From the NCBI GenBank assembly GCA_050084515.1, contig CM114275.1:7812001-7876000 (forward strand): 64,000 nucleotides of DNA, read 5' to 3'. Position numbers and translations under genes: made by a program. This DNA comes from Blasia pusilla. Its lineage: Eukaryota > Marchantiophyta > Marchantiopsida > Blasiales. Below, piece after piece: positions 11,945 through 23,642 of this stretch. Below the pieces are notes generated by a model. The model was not told the origin of the DNA and searched no databases. It saw only the letters and a program-made list of their open reading frames with translations. Every line of letters starts with the position of its first letter. Position 1 is the first letter of the stretch.

Positions 11945-14700
11945 ATGAGTGCTAGATTAGCCAACTTTACAAGTCATACCACTGAGATTCGAACTACATT
12001 TGAGATTTCATGAACCCACTGTTGGAAGACTTTCTCAGTATTTACGGTAATATAAAACCATGGACTACGGAACTGGGGATTATTTTTTCCTGAAATGTTT
12101 CTACCGGGATTCTTTATAGACCGAGTTTACCAAAAATTGAGGTTGTGGATTCCTCTATGAACGCCTCTCAGGCAGCAACCATGCAACTGTTCACATTTCA
12201 AGGATTCCCAATGCTTTTGTGACCAGGAGAAACAGCGTCTCACGGGGATTGATGCGGTGTGGTCTCCGGAATCTTTTGGGATACTCCGGAGTGAAAAGCA
12301 GAATCATGATTTTCATTTTGCGCCCTCACATGGAAAGGAAAAATTACGACTCACTGCTGTATGTCTCCTGGAAAAAACTTAAATTTCGAAGTAGGTGCAG
12401 AAGTAAGAATGAGATCTTGTAACTAATCATTCCTGAGAATGAGATCTTGTAACTCATCGTTCCTTGAGCATCGCATGGAAACATCTGAACCCCGTGAAAA
12501 CAAAGCCAGAACTGTTTGTCCTGTTGTCGTCCACCAGTGCATGAAACAAACCTCTTCACAAAGTCACTTGTCGAATTCGTGAACTACGGATGTCTAAATT
12601 GTGAACAAAGAACGTTCGATGACAATCTAGTGGCCACAGTTTGTCACTTGCCTCAGCCATCCACCTGGAGGAACTAAGAGAGTCCTGCCAAGCTTAGCCA
12701 ACTACCGATGGAAAATTGTACTTGTGGGATTAACCAAGTGAAACACTCTTGCCTGGGTGACAATGTTTCCCTTGGTTAGTCAACTCTCATCGCTGACTAG
12801 CAAATTAATCATAAATCTTGATTGCAATCCACACTAAGAAGTGCTTGGTCATGACAATCTAGGAGAAATCTCTCCAACCAACAATGCTATGCTTGGCAAA
12901 TTCATTCTAACGGTGTCGAGGAAATAGTTGCAACCACATTGCGCCTCAAAAGGGAGATTGCTTTGCCTGAGCTCGCAACTGGGAAGGAACAGCAAGGATG
13001 CTAACTAGAAAATGAGATAAGGGACTGATTGGAAATACAAGGAGGTACTAACTTATGAAAAAGGTATTTAAGAAGTTTAAGAAAATGAAAGACATAAACA
13101 AGTAGTGTATAGCAACGTCTAATCACTGCCCAAAAAAATTAAAATAAATATTTTCCCTTGTTGCTAAACTTTTTTTTTTCCCCCTCATCCCCACCCCACG
13201 TGTCAATCAAATAAGTGAATGGAAGCCAAGAAGCAATCCATATGAAGGAAGGAACCAAGTGAAATATAGAACTTTCAATTGCCATCTTACCTAATTTCCT
13301 ATTAGGGGAAAGAAGGGATTTCATCATATGAGATAAAAGAGGGAGCAAAGAAAAAAGAGAACCCTACAAGCTAAACTCAAAATACAATTTTCACTACCAC
13401 CAAGAGTTGACTAGATTTTAAATTTCAAAGTTTTGCCCGGTGCAACTTACCTTGCCTATTGCCATGTTCACTCGCATCCAATTATCAAGAGTTTTGCATG
13501 TTAGAAAGGGTTTTAATGAGGCAAGATGGGGATAGACTACTGGAGAAATTCTCAATGGTAGTCATTTTCCTCAAGGACCCTCATAGTGGTGGATATCTCA
13601 TATCATTCCAAAGAGGGCTACTTTCTGTGTCCTTTTATTCTTGTTTTCCTTTTGCGCAAACAAGACGTCGTGACGAGTAACATATGAGCATTCCAATAGG
13701 TATCATGGGGCAAACGGTCAGTGGGTTGAAAGGCTTAAGCATAACAAGTTTTTTTTTAGAGTACAATCATCTTGTGTAGCGGGAGGTTGTGTGAGCCCAA
13801 ATGGTAGCACAAGGGAGATTGTTACAAGGAGTGGCAGCGGTGAAGAAGATCCACCTCTATAGTCGCTTTCACGACGGACATCGATTAGATGTATGAGGCT
13901 ATGGAGGAAAGATTGACTCGTTCCTTACGTATTACACCAATCATCTCTTGTTGAGAATTGGGTTGTCCTTAGCTATTGCGATTTTTTATTGTAGGCAACG
14001 GATCTCTTAAAAAATCAAAATAGAATCCCTTTTTGTGATGGGTTCAAATTATGGGAAACACCGGCACTAGAGGCCCACTTAGTGATAGTCACGTCTCTTT
14101 ATTGTTGTAAGGGTTGCCCTCTTTTCCGGGTCGGTTAGTTGACACTTTGAGTCCCTTGTTAAATTTTTTTTTGTGGAGGCCTCTTTTGTCTATCTCGCGT
14201 AGCCCCGTCGCGCAAAGAAAGAAATGAGCGCTCCTTCGTTTGCGGTCTAAGTGAAAATTGCTCTCAGATTCGTCTCCTACTGATGTCTTCCTACATTACT
14301 TCGAAGATTGTCCAGGACTGCATTATCTATTATGTGAGACGGTGACTCTTCTTTCCTTTCTTGCATTTCTAAGTTTCTTGCGCGGTTGCTGGAAATGTAC
14401 TGTAACTGGAGATAACTCTTCTTAGAACGCACCGAGCGCACCCTCGTAGGATTACGTGTATAACTTTCTTCCTACAAATCGCATAGCTTCAGATAAATTA
14501 GTTGTAGTGCAAAAGAAATTTGTAGCAGCGAATCAAATGGCGTTGCTTTTCAGCGGTAGATTATTCGCATGAATATCCTGTTCAGGTACGAACCTTTGCC
14601 ATCGCACATGTGAAAACGGATCGTGTTTCCCGTCTTCTGACGCAACGTTGCTGGGACTCACACATTGGAGAGAGACTAACGAGTATCGTATCGCTTCCGA
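11945..14700. other. Intergenic region without a recognised gene
   Basis: This lies between the helicase stop and the repeats upstream of RTCA. It contains a 28-bp near-tandem duplication (GAATGAGATCTTGTAACT at about 12408 and 12436), several poly-T runs (13171, 13750) and short ORFs without family features. The stretch 13700-14250 (AGGGAGATTGTTACAAGGAG and T-rich tracts) may be old LTR sequence, but I could not find a partner. Confidence 0.5.
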
Positions 14701-14909
14701 TCATTGCTGACAAGTGAGGATGGCATATGACATCCCGATTCCACCTCGCGTATGCAGTCTAGTTTCATTTAGAATCTTCGGGAAGTGCATTTCTTGCAGA
14801 GATAAGAATCCACGAGTCTCTCCCGTTCATTCCTGACAAATGAGGATGGCACATGACATCCCGTTTCCTCCTCGCGTATGCAGGCTAGCTTTCATTTAGA
14901 ACCTTCGGG
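14701..14909. repeat. Direct repeat of about 82 bp upstream of RTCA
   Basis: Copy 1 is 14701-14782 and copy 2 is 14827-14909. Both read TGAGGATGGCAYATGACATC, then CCTCGCGTATGCAG and TTCATTTAGAAYCTTCGGG. They differ at roughly a dozen positions and sit 730-940 bp upstream of the RTCA start. Confidence 0.9.
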
Positions 14910-15639
14910 CTGTGGCCTGAGCTCAGGCCGTCCGGATAGTGAATAGACTCTGTAATGGAGTGACGATATTGGAGAAGTACTAGATATCTCTGTAAAAAAT
15001 GGATGTAAGCGCTTAAGCACTTGCGAAACGCCGAAGAAAAATCCACTATACTTTGAAACTTGATGTTGCGGAAGGAGAAATGGACTGTACAGAGCGTCAC
15101 GAGTTCTAGCGCAAAAGGAGAAGCATAAATAGCGGCAGAAATCACTTGCTAGAGGCAGGGCCACAGGAATAAACGAGTCAAGAGGCATCTTCTACGTTGC
15201 AACTTCAATGGACAAAGAACTTCACATTGTTGAGATAATGTATGTGAGCGGCTCCCCGTCGTATTCCACAGCCGCAGAATTTTGGTGAAGCTCCCCGGCC
15301 TTGTCGGCCGTGTCTCCATGTCACTGCTTTTGCGATGGGAATACGTACGACCACCCTCAGAATTCTCCGGGGGCAGCACGAAAGAGCGGCAGCTTATCCA
15401 GGAGGTCCACATGTACATAGACACATGAAGCCTGAGGTCTACAGATTGTCACCAAATTAGAATCCCAGAGATTATTCGCACACGCACGCCTGTGCCCTAG
15501 GAGGAGCGCGAGGTGATGGCTCCGTCGATCGGTCTCTCGGTTTGCTGAAGTGCGAGTCTACGCACTCTGATCTACTTCTCGTACGAATCTGAAAGCCGGC
15601 CTGTCCTTCATTTAAGGGAAGTGCAAGGTCTCTCAGGAA

Positions 15640-16875
15640 ATGGACGGAATGTATGGAGCCCACGGCGACGAGGTTTATCCCTTGGATGGAAGCATGCTTG
15701 AAGGAGGAGGACAGATTTTGAGAAACAGCATAGCCTACAGTGCTCTGCTCCGGAAGTCGATCAGAATCACCTCCATTCGGTCGCAGCGCTCGCCGCCTGG
15801 TCTTCGTGCGCAGCACTTGAAAGGCATAGAGCTTGTGCAAGAATTGTGTAAGGCGCGATTGGTCGGAGGGATCATATCCTCAAAGGAATTGTCATTCCAC
15901 CCCGGCCCGCTCCAAGCGTCCGGCATCACAGTTTGCGCAGACACACAGACAGCGGGTTCGATCACGATGCTAATCCAAACCGTCCTCCCTGTTCTGCTAT
16001 TCCAGCCATCGGCTGAAGATGCAGCAGGCGGGGCGAAATCAACCAAGGTCTTGCTGAAAGGGGGCACAAATGCCTCGGGCGCACCACAGATCGATTACTT
16101 CCTCAACGTGTTCCTCCCGGTGGTAGAGACGATGTTTGGCGCCGGCAGAGTGTTTGCAAACGTTCTGCGGCGAGGATACTATCCCAAGGGCGGGGGCGAG
16201 GTCGAACTTCAGGTGACACCTTTGGCACCGGGCGAGACGATGGCGGCCATACATCTGACCGAGAGGGGCCGCGTCACGAGAATCAGAGGCTACATCTACG
16301 TCGGTGGAGTTCTTCCGATATCCATGGCTTGGGAGATGCAGAGAGAAGTGCTGGAGGTGCTGAAGCTCGCCGACTACGGGCAAGAGCGGTTTCCGACTCT
16401 GCACAAGGACCTGCACGTTTGCAAGGAGCTGAAGGCTTCGGGTGGGGGTTCCGGGGTGGTGCTGTGGGCGGAGACAGACACGGGATGTGTAATCGCAGGC
16501 TCTGAGTTGGGAAATCGGATCAAGACATCCAAATCCGTCGCCGCGGATGCCTGTGCACAACTACTTAAAAATCTGGACATCGGTGCCTGCGTAGACGAGT
16601 TCCTCCAGGACCAGCTCATAATCCTCATGGCGCTCGCCAAGGGGCAGTCTCGTGTGCTCACGGGTCCCATCTCTCTGCACACACAGACAGCCATTTGGGT
16701 GGCGCACAGGCTCACCGGCGTCGTCATCGACGTCGAGGAGTTGGCCGACTCCAAATGTTTGATCCGCTGCGATGGTCTGGGCTACACCGCTCCAGCCTCA
16801 CCTCACGCAGCTGCGCTCCGAATCCGTCCTCACGACTCACTTCCGCATCTCGAAGTCGGACGGTTCGTCGAATGA
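15640..16875 (+). CDS. RTCA: RNA 3'-terminal phosphate cyclase (RTCA class), intronless
   Basis: It catalyses ATP-dependent conversion of an RNA 3'-phosphate to a 2',3'-cyclic phosphate. The 411-residue frame is intact and covers the whole family length (about 340-370) plus a short N-terminal extension. N-terminal DGSMLEGGGQILRNS and PPGLRAQHLKG are RTCA-type signatures, followed by TAGSITMLIQ, LKGGTNASGAPQIDY and RRGYYPKGGGEVEL, then VDEFLQDQLIILMALAKG. The SLHTQT segment puts His347 where the adenylylated histidine of the family (His309 in E. coli RtcA) is expected. These features fit true cyclase rather than the nucleolar Rcl1 paralogue, which lacks that histidine. The start at 15640 precedes the conserved core by about 16 residues; Met4 is an alternative. 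The gene is GC-richer than its surroundings and has no introns, unlike its neighbours. Confidence 0.95.
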   Translation: MDGMYGAHGDEVYPLDGSMLEGGGQILRNSIAYSALLRKSIRITSIRSQRSPPGLRAQHLKGIELVQELCKARLVGGIISSKELSFHPGPLQASGITVCADTQTAGSITMLIQTVLPVLLFQPSAEDAAGGAKSTKVLLKGGTNASGAPQIDYFLNVFLPVVETMFGAGRVFANVLRRGYYPKGGGEVELQVTPLAPGETMAAIHLTERGRVTRIRGYIYVGGVLPISMAWEMQREVLEVLKLADYGQERFPTLHKDLHVCKELKASGGGSGVVLWAETDTGCVIAGSELGNRIKTSKSVAADACAQLLKNLDIGACVDEFLQDQLIILMALAKGQSRVLTGPISLHTQTAIWVAHRLTGVVIDVEELADSKCLIRCDGLGYTAPASPHAAALRIRPHDSLPHLEVGRFVE

Positions 16876-16900
16876 TTATCTCCGATGAAGCTGCGAACAC

Positions 16901-17377
16901 TCAAACTCTGCGTCTGTCGGTCTTGTAAGGTGGTGACAGTAATAAGGGGCCATGCGCAAATCTGCCTCCTTCTGTTAGGACGACGCTGCTTCTACGAATT
17001 CTCGACAGAAAGTGAAAGACACCTGTTCCGATCGACGACCGCAACCGCAAACTGAGATGGATGTATGAGAGCAGGAGTTCGGCATAGGACACTCTCCAAC
17101 TCGCTAGTACTTCGGAAACGTGTGCGCATTCGTACTGACAATTGAGCCTGTCGGTAGAAGTCGAGGACAACAACGCTACGTCTGCTACAACTTTGCCATG
17201 GAATCGAAGACGTTTTCTAACGTCAGGAGAGATGTACCTTCCCTTTGCTTCAGCTAGGAAATTCGGCCTCGCCTTCTCTTCATCCGAGACGATGGCGAGC
17301 AACAAAACTATTCGCCCCGCAACAGAGATGCCCTCTCCATTCGAAGTGTTCGATCTAGTTCCCTTCGACACTTCCAT
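16901..17377 (-). CDS. Hypothetical ORF, 158 aa, doubtful
   Basis: This is the longest open frame downstream of RTCA and lies on the opposite strand (MEVSKGTRSN at the start). No domain, signal peptide or convincing membrane segment was seen. The tract is GC-rich and other frames are also partly open (17142-17393 on plus), so chance is a good explanation. Confidence 0.15.
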   Translation of the reverse strand: MEVSKGTRSNTSNGEGISVAGRIVLLLAIVSDEEKARPNFLAEAKGRYISPDVRKRLRFHGKVVADVALLSSTSTDRLNCQYECAHVSEVLASWRVSYAELLLSYIHLSLRLRSSIGTGVFHFLSRIRRSSVVLTEGGRFAHGPLLLSPPYKTDRRRV

Positions 17378-18545
17378 GCCGAGGAGATTCTAAATGGCTG
17401 CCCGGAGTTTCCAAAACTGTCACGTTGTTCGGAGGTGAGTTGCTTCTTTATTCGCTGCCGGCGTTCATCCAAAGGAAGCTCGGGAAGAGGTCGTCTTTGG
17501 AGGTGGCTTGCTGCAGAATGCAGGCAGTCGGTCAAAGACTGCCCTCAGATCCTATGGACTGCTTAGTAATTCATAGGGATGGAAGAAAAACCGGTAGTGC
17601 CGGTAGAAATGAGAAAACATGATATTTAGATGATATGAAGACCTTACGGTCAGTTCATTTCGGTGACTTTTTCTTGGTATGGGATTCGTTAGTTATTTTC
17701 ATCTCGATGCTTCCAGCGATGGAAGTTTGACTCGGAAATGTTTTTAGCAACTCGATGGATTAAAATTGTTTTGGGTCATATATTTGGAAACATGTCACCA
17801 TTCTCCATTTGACATGAAAAACTTATGGCTAAGGCTACTATTCATTGGTCCTTTTACCTTTCAAGTATGCACTCAAATGTGACCCGCAAGGAGCTCTCAA
17901 TATTCCGATCGAGTGTGCAAAATGAAAACCATATGCTCATGTAATGTATGAAGGCTACTAAGTGTCATGTGTAAAAGCTGCTATCGATTTATGATATGGG
18001 CCACCTCAACTTTTGTACTTCTAGATGTCGATTCAATTCAAATATGGTCATAGATAGCACAATTGTGTTTTTTTCATGTTTACTAAGGAGGATCTCTAAT
18101 GTAGTATCCATAGGTACCCATTGATGAACTAAACGATGCTAGGCTACGGGAATTCCACTTGCATGCAATGATTGGTTGCTTCGGCTCTGGTTTGTGGTTT
18201 CTTTGTATGGGAGAGGCTGATTAGAAAACGAAGTTGTGCAAGCCTAGGTTATGGGGGCATTATGTTCAAAGAGAAATAATGACTACAATTGTGTCAATAC
18301 AACGGTGTTGCACACTACAACGTGTGCGGTCCACCTCATCCTTAAGGTGCCACATTTATTGCCTCTGTGCTAGAATTTGTGGAGCGCTTCTTACATGGGG
18401 ATACCTTCAGAGTATGACACATGGTTGTCACATCTAAGTAGTCGACAGGCCGAGATCTATCGTGGATAGGGCGTAGGAACCAGCGGACTATCTTGAGTGT
18501 AATTTTGTCCCACGATGTCAGATGAGGTTGAGAATATGTTCATTG
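16930..18545. other. Intergenic region without a recognised feature
   Basis: Apart from the doubtful ORF above, 17640-18545 is AT-rich with short ORFs only. I see no domain or repeat in it. Confidence 0.5.
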
Positions 18546-18568
18546 TGTCAGAAACGTCGTTTCTGACA
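18546..18568. repeat. 23-bp near-perfect palindrome
   Basis: The arms TGTCAGAAACG and CGTTTCTGACA are exact reverse complements around a single T. The palindrome starts with TG and ends with CA. Confidence 0.9.
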
Positions 18569-18783
18569 ACTTTCGTGTTGAGGTCTTTCACAGCCGGATG
18601 ACTTGTTCACTAAAACAGTCACCGCCCTTACTGGTAACTTTGTCTTGCAGTTACGGGAGGATAGCTATTTTTAGGGGAAGAGCCTTATGGCTCTTTTTTT
18701 ACCAATACTGAATATAAGACAAAATAGAAAGTAATATAAAATAAACATAACCAAAGGAATTGTGTCAAATACGTAAATTGATA

Positions 18784-19230
18784 GACCAACACGTCGAACC
18801 TATCGTTAGCATCGGCGTGTAACATACTTTGGAGCCATAATGGCTCCGCGCGCTGCCCTATGCAGCTTGGGCTGCTCTCCCCACCTCACACTCCTTTCCT
18901 CCTTGGGCACTACCTCTACTAAAGCGCATCCCTATGCGTGCCCACTACAACCCAGGTCGGCCCCTGTCCTCTACCCGCTTTTTTCCGCACGGTGCCCTAT
19001 GCGGGCTTGGCTCCTCCCACGGCCTTGGACCTTGCCACTCCGTTGTTGACAGCCCGCACGCCTCCCTATAAGGGACCCTGTGGCTGCCTCCTTACCATGT
19101 CCTTCAAGCTTCCCTCTCGTCGGCTACGTGCCCTCCCCCCGTCACGATTCTTGTCCGTCTTTTTACTTGGCACGTGGCCCTATGCATCTGCGCTCTCTAA
19201 GATGCTAACGATAGGTTCGACGTGTTGGTC
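18784..19230. repeat. 447-bp block bounded by a perfect 30-bp inverted repeat
   Basis: The left arm 18784-18813 starts GACCAACACGTCGAACC. The right arm 19201-19230 is its exact reverse complement and ends GGTTCGACGTGTTGGTC. The 387-bp interior is C-rich with the word CCCTATGC recurring (18855, 18931, 18991, 19178) and a 17-bp palindrome GGAGCCATAATGGCTCC at 18831-18847. An exact 30-bp pair suggests a recent foldback/MITE-like insertion, or a structured leader of the adjacent retroelement. Confidence 0.85.
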
Positions 19231-19793
19231 GAGGAGAGTGTCGTGTTGCGGAGGTTGTCATATCACGTGGAGGAGTGGATGTTGACGGTACAGTAGGTTG
19301 GTGGGCGTGATCAGGTTACCCATTCTAGTCCCTTTTCTCGCACTTATCTTATGTGATTGAGAGTGTTGGGTGTTGGGTAGCAGCTGGTGCTAGGTGGGTG
19401 CAGTGATGGTGACGAGTGTAGACTCTTTTCATGTGTAGCATGTTGGTGGATGTACGGCGGTTGCCGAGTAGGGGTCGCATGTATGACCCGAGAGTGTCGA
19501 TAGGTTAGGTGAGTCAGTTGGGAGGCTCATGGTGAGCCCGAGTGTTGAGTGTGCGTGAGGCCCGGTGTGTCGTCACAAGATTATCATTACCATCGGTGAG
19601 CTAGTGAGGAGTGTGGGAGACTCTAGGTGAGTCTGAGTGCTTGAGCGGGTGAGACAAGGTTGTCATCACGGCGCTCTTCCAGGGTTCGGAAGAACGGGGT
19701 AGTGCGAGCAGTAGTAGTGGTGTGACACGGAGTGGAGTGAGATACCGAGGGGTTACGAGCGAGGAGCTACCTTGACATCCATCCATGGCTTGA
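19231..19793 (+). other. Leader region of the Ty3-type element (no LTR pair found)
   Basis: This G/T-rich tract with many GTGAG/GAGTG words lies just before gag. Neither a matching LTR after 25582 nor a clear tRNA primer-binding site was recognised by eye. It may hold the remains of the 5' LTR and primer-binding region. Confidence 0.35.
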
Positions 19794-21043
19794 TTGTCTT
19801 CAGTAGACATCAAGTCTAGTGACAAGATCGCAGACAGAGGCAGTATCACTTGGCAGGAGATGGACGACATGGGCCATTGGGGCATGTGTTGTTTCTTGGG
19901 TGAAGTGGGCACAATCGACTTAGATGATTTTATCCAAGAGTTTGACACGTGGTGCGACTTCCAAGAGATACGGAACCCGACACGGTTTAACCCTTTCATG
20001 GCGCGGAAGGGGTTGTTCGAGCACTTGGAGGATCCTCCGATGGATGATTACATGGAGTTTCGATCACTATATTCAGTAGAGATCGATGCCTGGAGGATAT
20101 ATTGGGCTCCAGGGTATGTGTCCACTAGTGGTCGTGAGGCATATGATGGGATCGTGAGAGGAGAGAGACCCATACCATCAGCCCGGAGATTAGATGGGAG
20201 GAGGGCAGTGAGACAGGCGATGTGGCAAAGACCTCTGGTGGTAGAGGGCCACTCAACTTAGTCCCACAGTGGAGTTCTTCCGACAGTTGGGGAAGAGCTA
20301 CTTAGGCATACACACCGACAAGCTGAAGAGTCTACAAGATTTTGAGCGACGATTGGGTGAGAGTCGGAGAGAGGCATTCACGCGCATGAGGAGGCTGATC
20401 ATTGCTGCGTATGGAGTGACTGAGGCGCATTCAATCCAATATTCGTATGAGAATGTGGACCGAGAACTACGGAGGAGAGTCTGAGATGCGGTGTTGATTC
20501 ATATAGCGAAGCCCACATTGAAGGTGGTCTTCGAGTTGTCTGAGCATATTGAGCTCAACATGAATGAGGAGCAAGTAGTGACCGCTGGATTTTCTCGAGA
20601 GTTGACGGGTCCACGAGCGACGGTAACCACAGTGCCCAATGAGCACCGATTACCACGGGAGTGGGCAGTGTTGAGAGAGCAGGGTGGGTACCGTGAGGCA
20701 ACGACCCGTACCTACATATGTTGCCCAGTAGGGACCGATGATTTCGTGTTGGACGTGTGGAGGGGCCCATAGGTAGAGAGATTGCACACAACATGGGAGA
20801 GGACCACGAGCACCTCAGATTGCTCAGGGGCCACAGAGGATGGCCCCACCACAGTACCAATGTGACTATTGCCACAAATATGGTCACACTAGGGATAGAT
20901 GTTTTGACCTTCGTCGAGAGGCACGTCCAGAGGGAGGCTTAGGGCCTGGGGGCGGTCGTACTAGAGGAGGTCGGGGAGTTCTTCCTAGACATGGTGGTAG
21001 AGGACCACCACCAGCCAGAGGAGATGGAGCAGGAGCACCATAG
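19794..21043 (+). pseudogene. gag of the Ty3-type element, with CCHC zinc knuckle
   Basis: A capsid-like helical segment (GLFEHLEDPPMDDYMEF, then FFRQLGKSYLGIHTDKLKSL) is split by a TAG near 20258 and a frameshift, and by a TGA near 20482. A CCHC knuckle, CDYCHKYGHTRDRC, is encoded at 20861-20902 with perfect C-x2-C-x4-H-x4-C spacing. A Gly/Arg-rich tail follows, as is common for nucleocapsids. Confidence 0.8.
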
Positions 21044-23642
21044 TTGGCATTTCTCTCAGGCATCGATCAGTTGGAGCAGAGGATTGCTGCCATGACGATG
21101 ATACAGCTTAGGGAAGGCACGGAGCCGCAAGCAGCTAGTGTGGCTCCAACTTCTACCTCTTACCCTGACTCGAGTGAGGATCTCACTAGTATGGGGTTTA
21201 TGTGTAGTGCAGCTCAGGTTGAGGCGGCTGCACTGGTGACTCAGGGTGCTACGAGAGGCACCAAGCCATCGAGAGGTGGAGTTGAGATTGACCCATCGGA
21301 GGGGACTGATGGGTGGCAGGCCTGGGTTCCACAATCATTCACATTGTTGGAGGCACTACACACACCATCGATGGTCCTTGACGACCAGCGGTGCCTACAG
21401 GCCAGGCAGGTACGTTGACGTCACGAGGAGTTGGAGTGACAACTCCTATGTCGGCTCGAGTGGAGTCAGTGTCAACCATAGTGTTGGAGGTGGCCACCAA
21501 AGTGAGCTAGACTCTGCTATTTTCCGCCATAGAGTTGGCGACGTTGGGCGGTGCTGGGGCGTTCCCCGTGAGTCATGACATTGGCGTGAGTTGGTAGATA
21601 TGCCATGGGCCATAGAGGGATGACACTTGGAGTAGTGTTATTGGATAACCGAGATGGATTATTTCGCTTGCTTAGTCCGACGGGGATAGTATACCACCCG
21701 TAGCGCGTCCTACTTGATTCGGGACCGCAACCCTTGATGTTAGGGAAGGCGGCGTGTTTAGCGTTGGGGTTACGGAAGGCCGACATTGAGAGAGATCTGA
21801 CTCGATTGGGGACGTGTCACCCACTTAGTATATGACTTGACAAGAGATAGTTGTCAAAGTCCATCCAGAGCATGCGACGGATAGTGCTATGGTGCGCACA
21901 CGTGCGATTACGACATCAGCTGAGTCGTACGATGTGTTGGTGGGGAGTACACTGTTATATCCCCTAGGATTCATCCTTGACTTCTAGGAGGAGACCATTG
22001 CTTATTGGCTAGGGTAGCGGTCAGGTGATGGCCGGATGAGTCAGTTATCCGTGCAGTTTTGCGGGACGAGGAGGTCGATCACAAGACGAGTCTGTGACCA
22101 CGTTGGCAGCTTTTGCAGGTAGTGTTAGCTGGCCTGGAGAGTTGCTCGAGGGGAACGCACATTTGGAGGATGTCCTAGTAGCGGATAGTCCAACGGAGAG
22201 ACAGGCCATGGCGGGTGTCTCTTCCCATGTTGGCGAGACCTCTTCACCATTATGGGGTACGACTCGAGAGCTACAGAGGAGTGTCGACAACCTCGTGAGG
22301 CAAGCATGGAGTCATGCCTTTATCCCGGAGCAGCAAAATTTAGGTGGATATTGAGCCCCTGAAGTGGAGACGTTGACCCCACTGGATACCACACTCGTTG
22401 TATGGCAATGTCTAGAGGAGGGTGTTAGGTGTTAAATCTCTTCGGAGGGGTTAGCACAGGATTGGCAGTGGTATTGCAGGCAGGCATACGGGTGCATCAG
22501 TAATTTTATGTGGAGAGAGATGAGACCGCGCGGAGAGTATCATTACGTCACGTAGCGAGATTGGTCTAGAGGTATCCTGAGTTGTTGCCGGTATCTGCAG
22601 TACGAGGATATCAGCATACACTACCCGCCGACATCTCTTTGGTGAGGGCGCAGGATCTGGATAGACTTGGCACTATTCATTTGGTGATTGGTGGATGGCC
22701 ATGTCAGGGTAATTCATCAGCTGGCTGAGGGTTTGGATTGCAAGATCCGAGGTCATGGATGTTTTGGGAGATGCTGCTAGTAGTAAACTCTTGCAGGAGA
22801 GTCAAACATGTTCTCCAGCATACATTTGGGAGAACGTGCCATTTTTGGGAGACACTCATGCACGTGTGATTACGAGTGTGCATCAGGTGAGGTCTTGGTT
22901 GGGACTTGCTGTGTTGTTAGATGCAGCGAGAGTTGGATCATGCACCTATCATCCACGATTGTGGTGGATGAATCTAATACCATTAGAGGTACTGAGTTGA
23001 GCATGCGATGGAGTCCAGAGAGCACCACATCTCATAGTGGATGCTATTTTGGGCTCAAGGCGTCGATCTCATGTGGTGACGCGGGATGATAGATCATCGT
23101 TGGCGATGGCCAATAGGTGAGCTCCCCAGCATCCCATGCCTTTCGTCAAGGAGGGCCAGGCATAATTTGGGATGAGGTGACCCAAGCATATATTGGAGGA
23201 GCCTACAGCAGATGAGTGTGGGCGCGCCATGGGGTTCACTACAGGTACTACGACGGTGCCAGGGATGATTGAGGCATCCCAGAGACAAGTGTTGGGGCAG
23301 GCAATGGACCTCAACTGTCTCACATGGATAGTGAGCCTAGGTATGGCTGAGCAGAGACGGATACGAGTGTCATCCATGCCGTCACGTCCACGAGTTGGAC
23401 CATTGCCTACAGGGTCTGTAGAGGCATTGGCCGGGGGCGGGACGAGGAGAGATAGACATCCATGGACTTCCTGGGACATTGTTCGAGCGGAGAGTGCGAA
23501 GGCGGCGAGCGTCTGAGTTCATTTTTGGATGTGGGCATGGGGTGGGAGGTCGAGTGGGTGGATTTGCGGAGGTGGCTAGGGTTGCTACATAGCAACCAAA
23601 GCCGGAGGTTGCGTCCTCTCCGAGTGAGGTCACGATGGAGAC
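21044..23642 (+). other. Degraded gag-pol junction of the Ty3-type element
   Basis: Where the protease is expected I find only short overlapping frames and no convincing D-T/S-G site. Local bias (GTGAG, GGAGAG words) matches the rest of the element, so it most likely belongs to it. Confidence 0.4.

Noticed and set aside
16039-16754. Long minus-strand ORFs (173 and 126 codons) over RTCA
   Set aside because: They are antisense to a conserved GC-rich coding frame and have no domain; open antisense frames are expected there.
18676-18700. Hairpin plus T run resembling a bacterial intrinsic terminator
   Set aside because: The window is plainly nuclear eukaryotic DNA; no bacterial operon is present. 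Kept only as part of the palindrome cluster.
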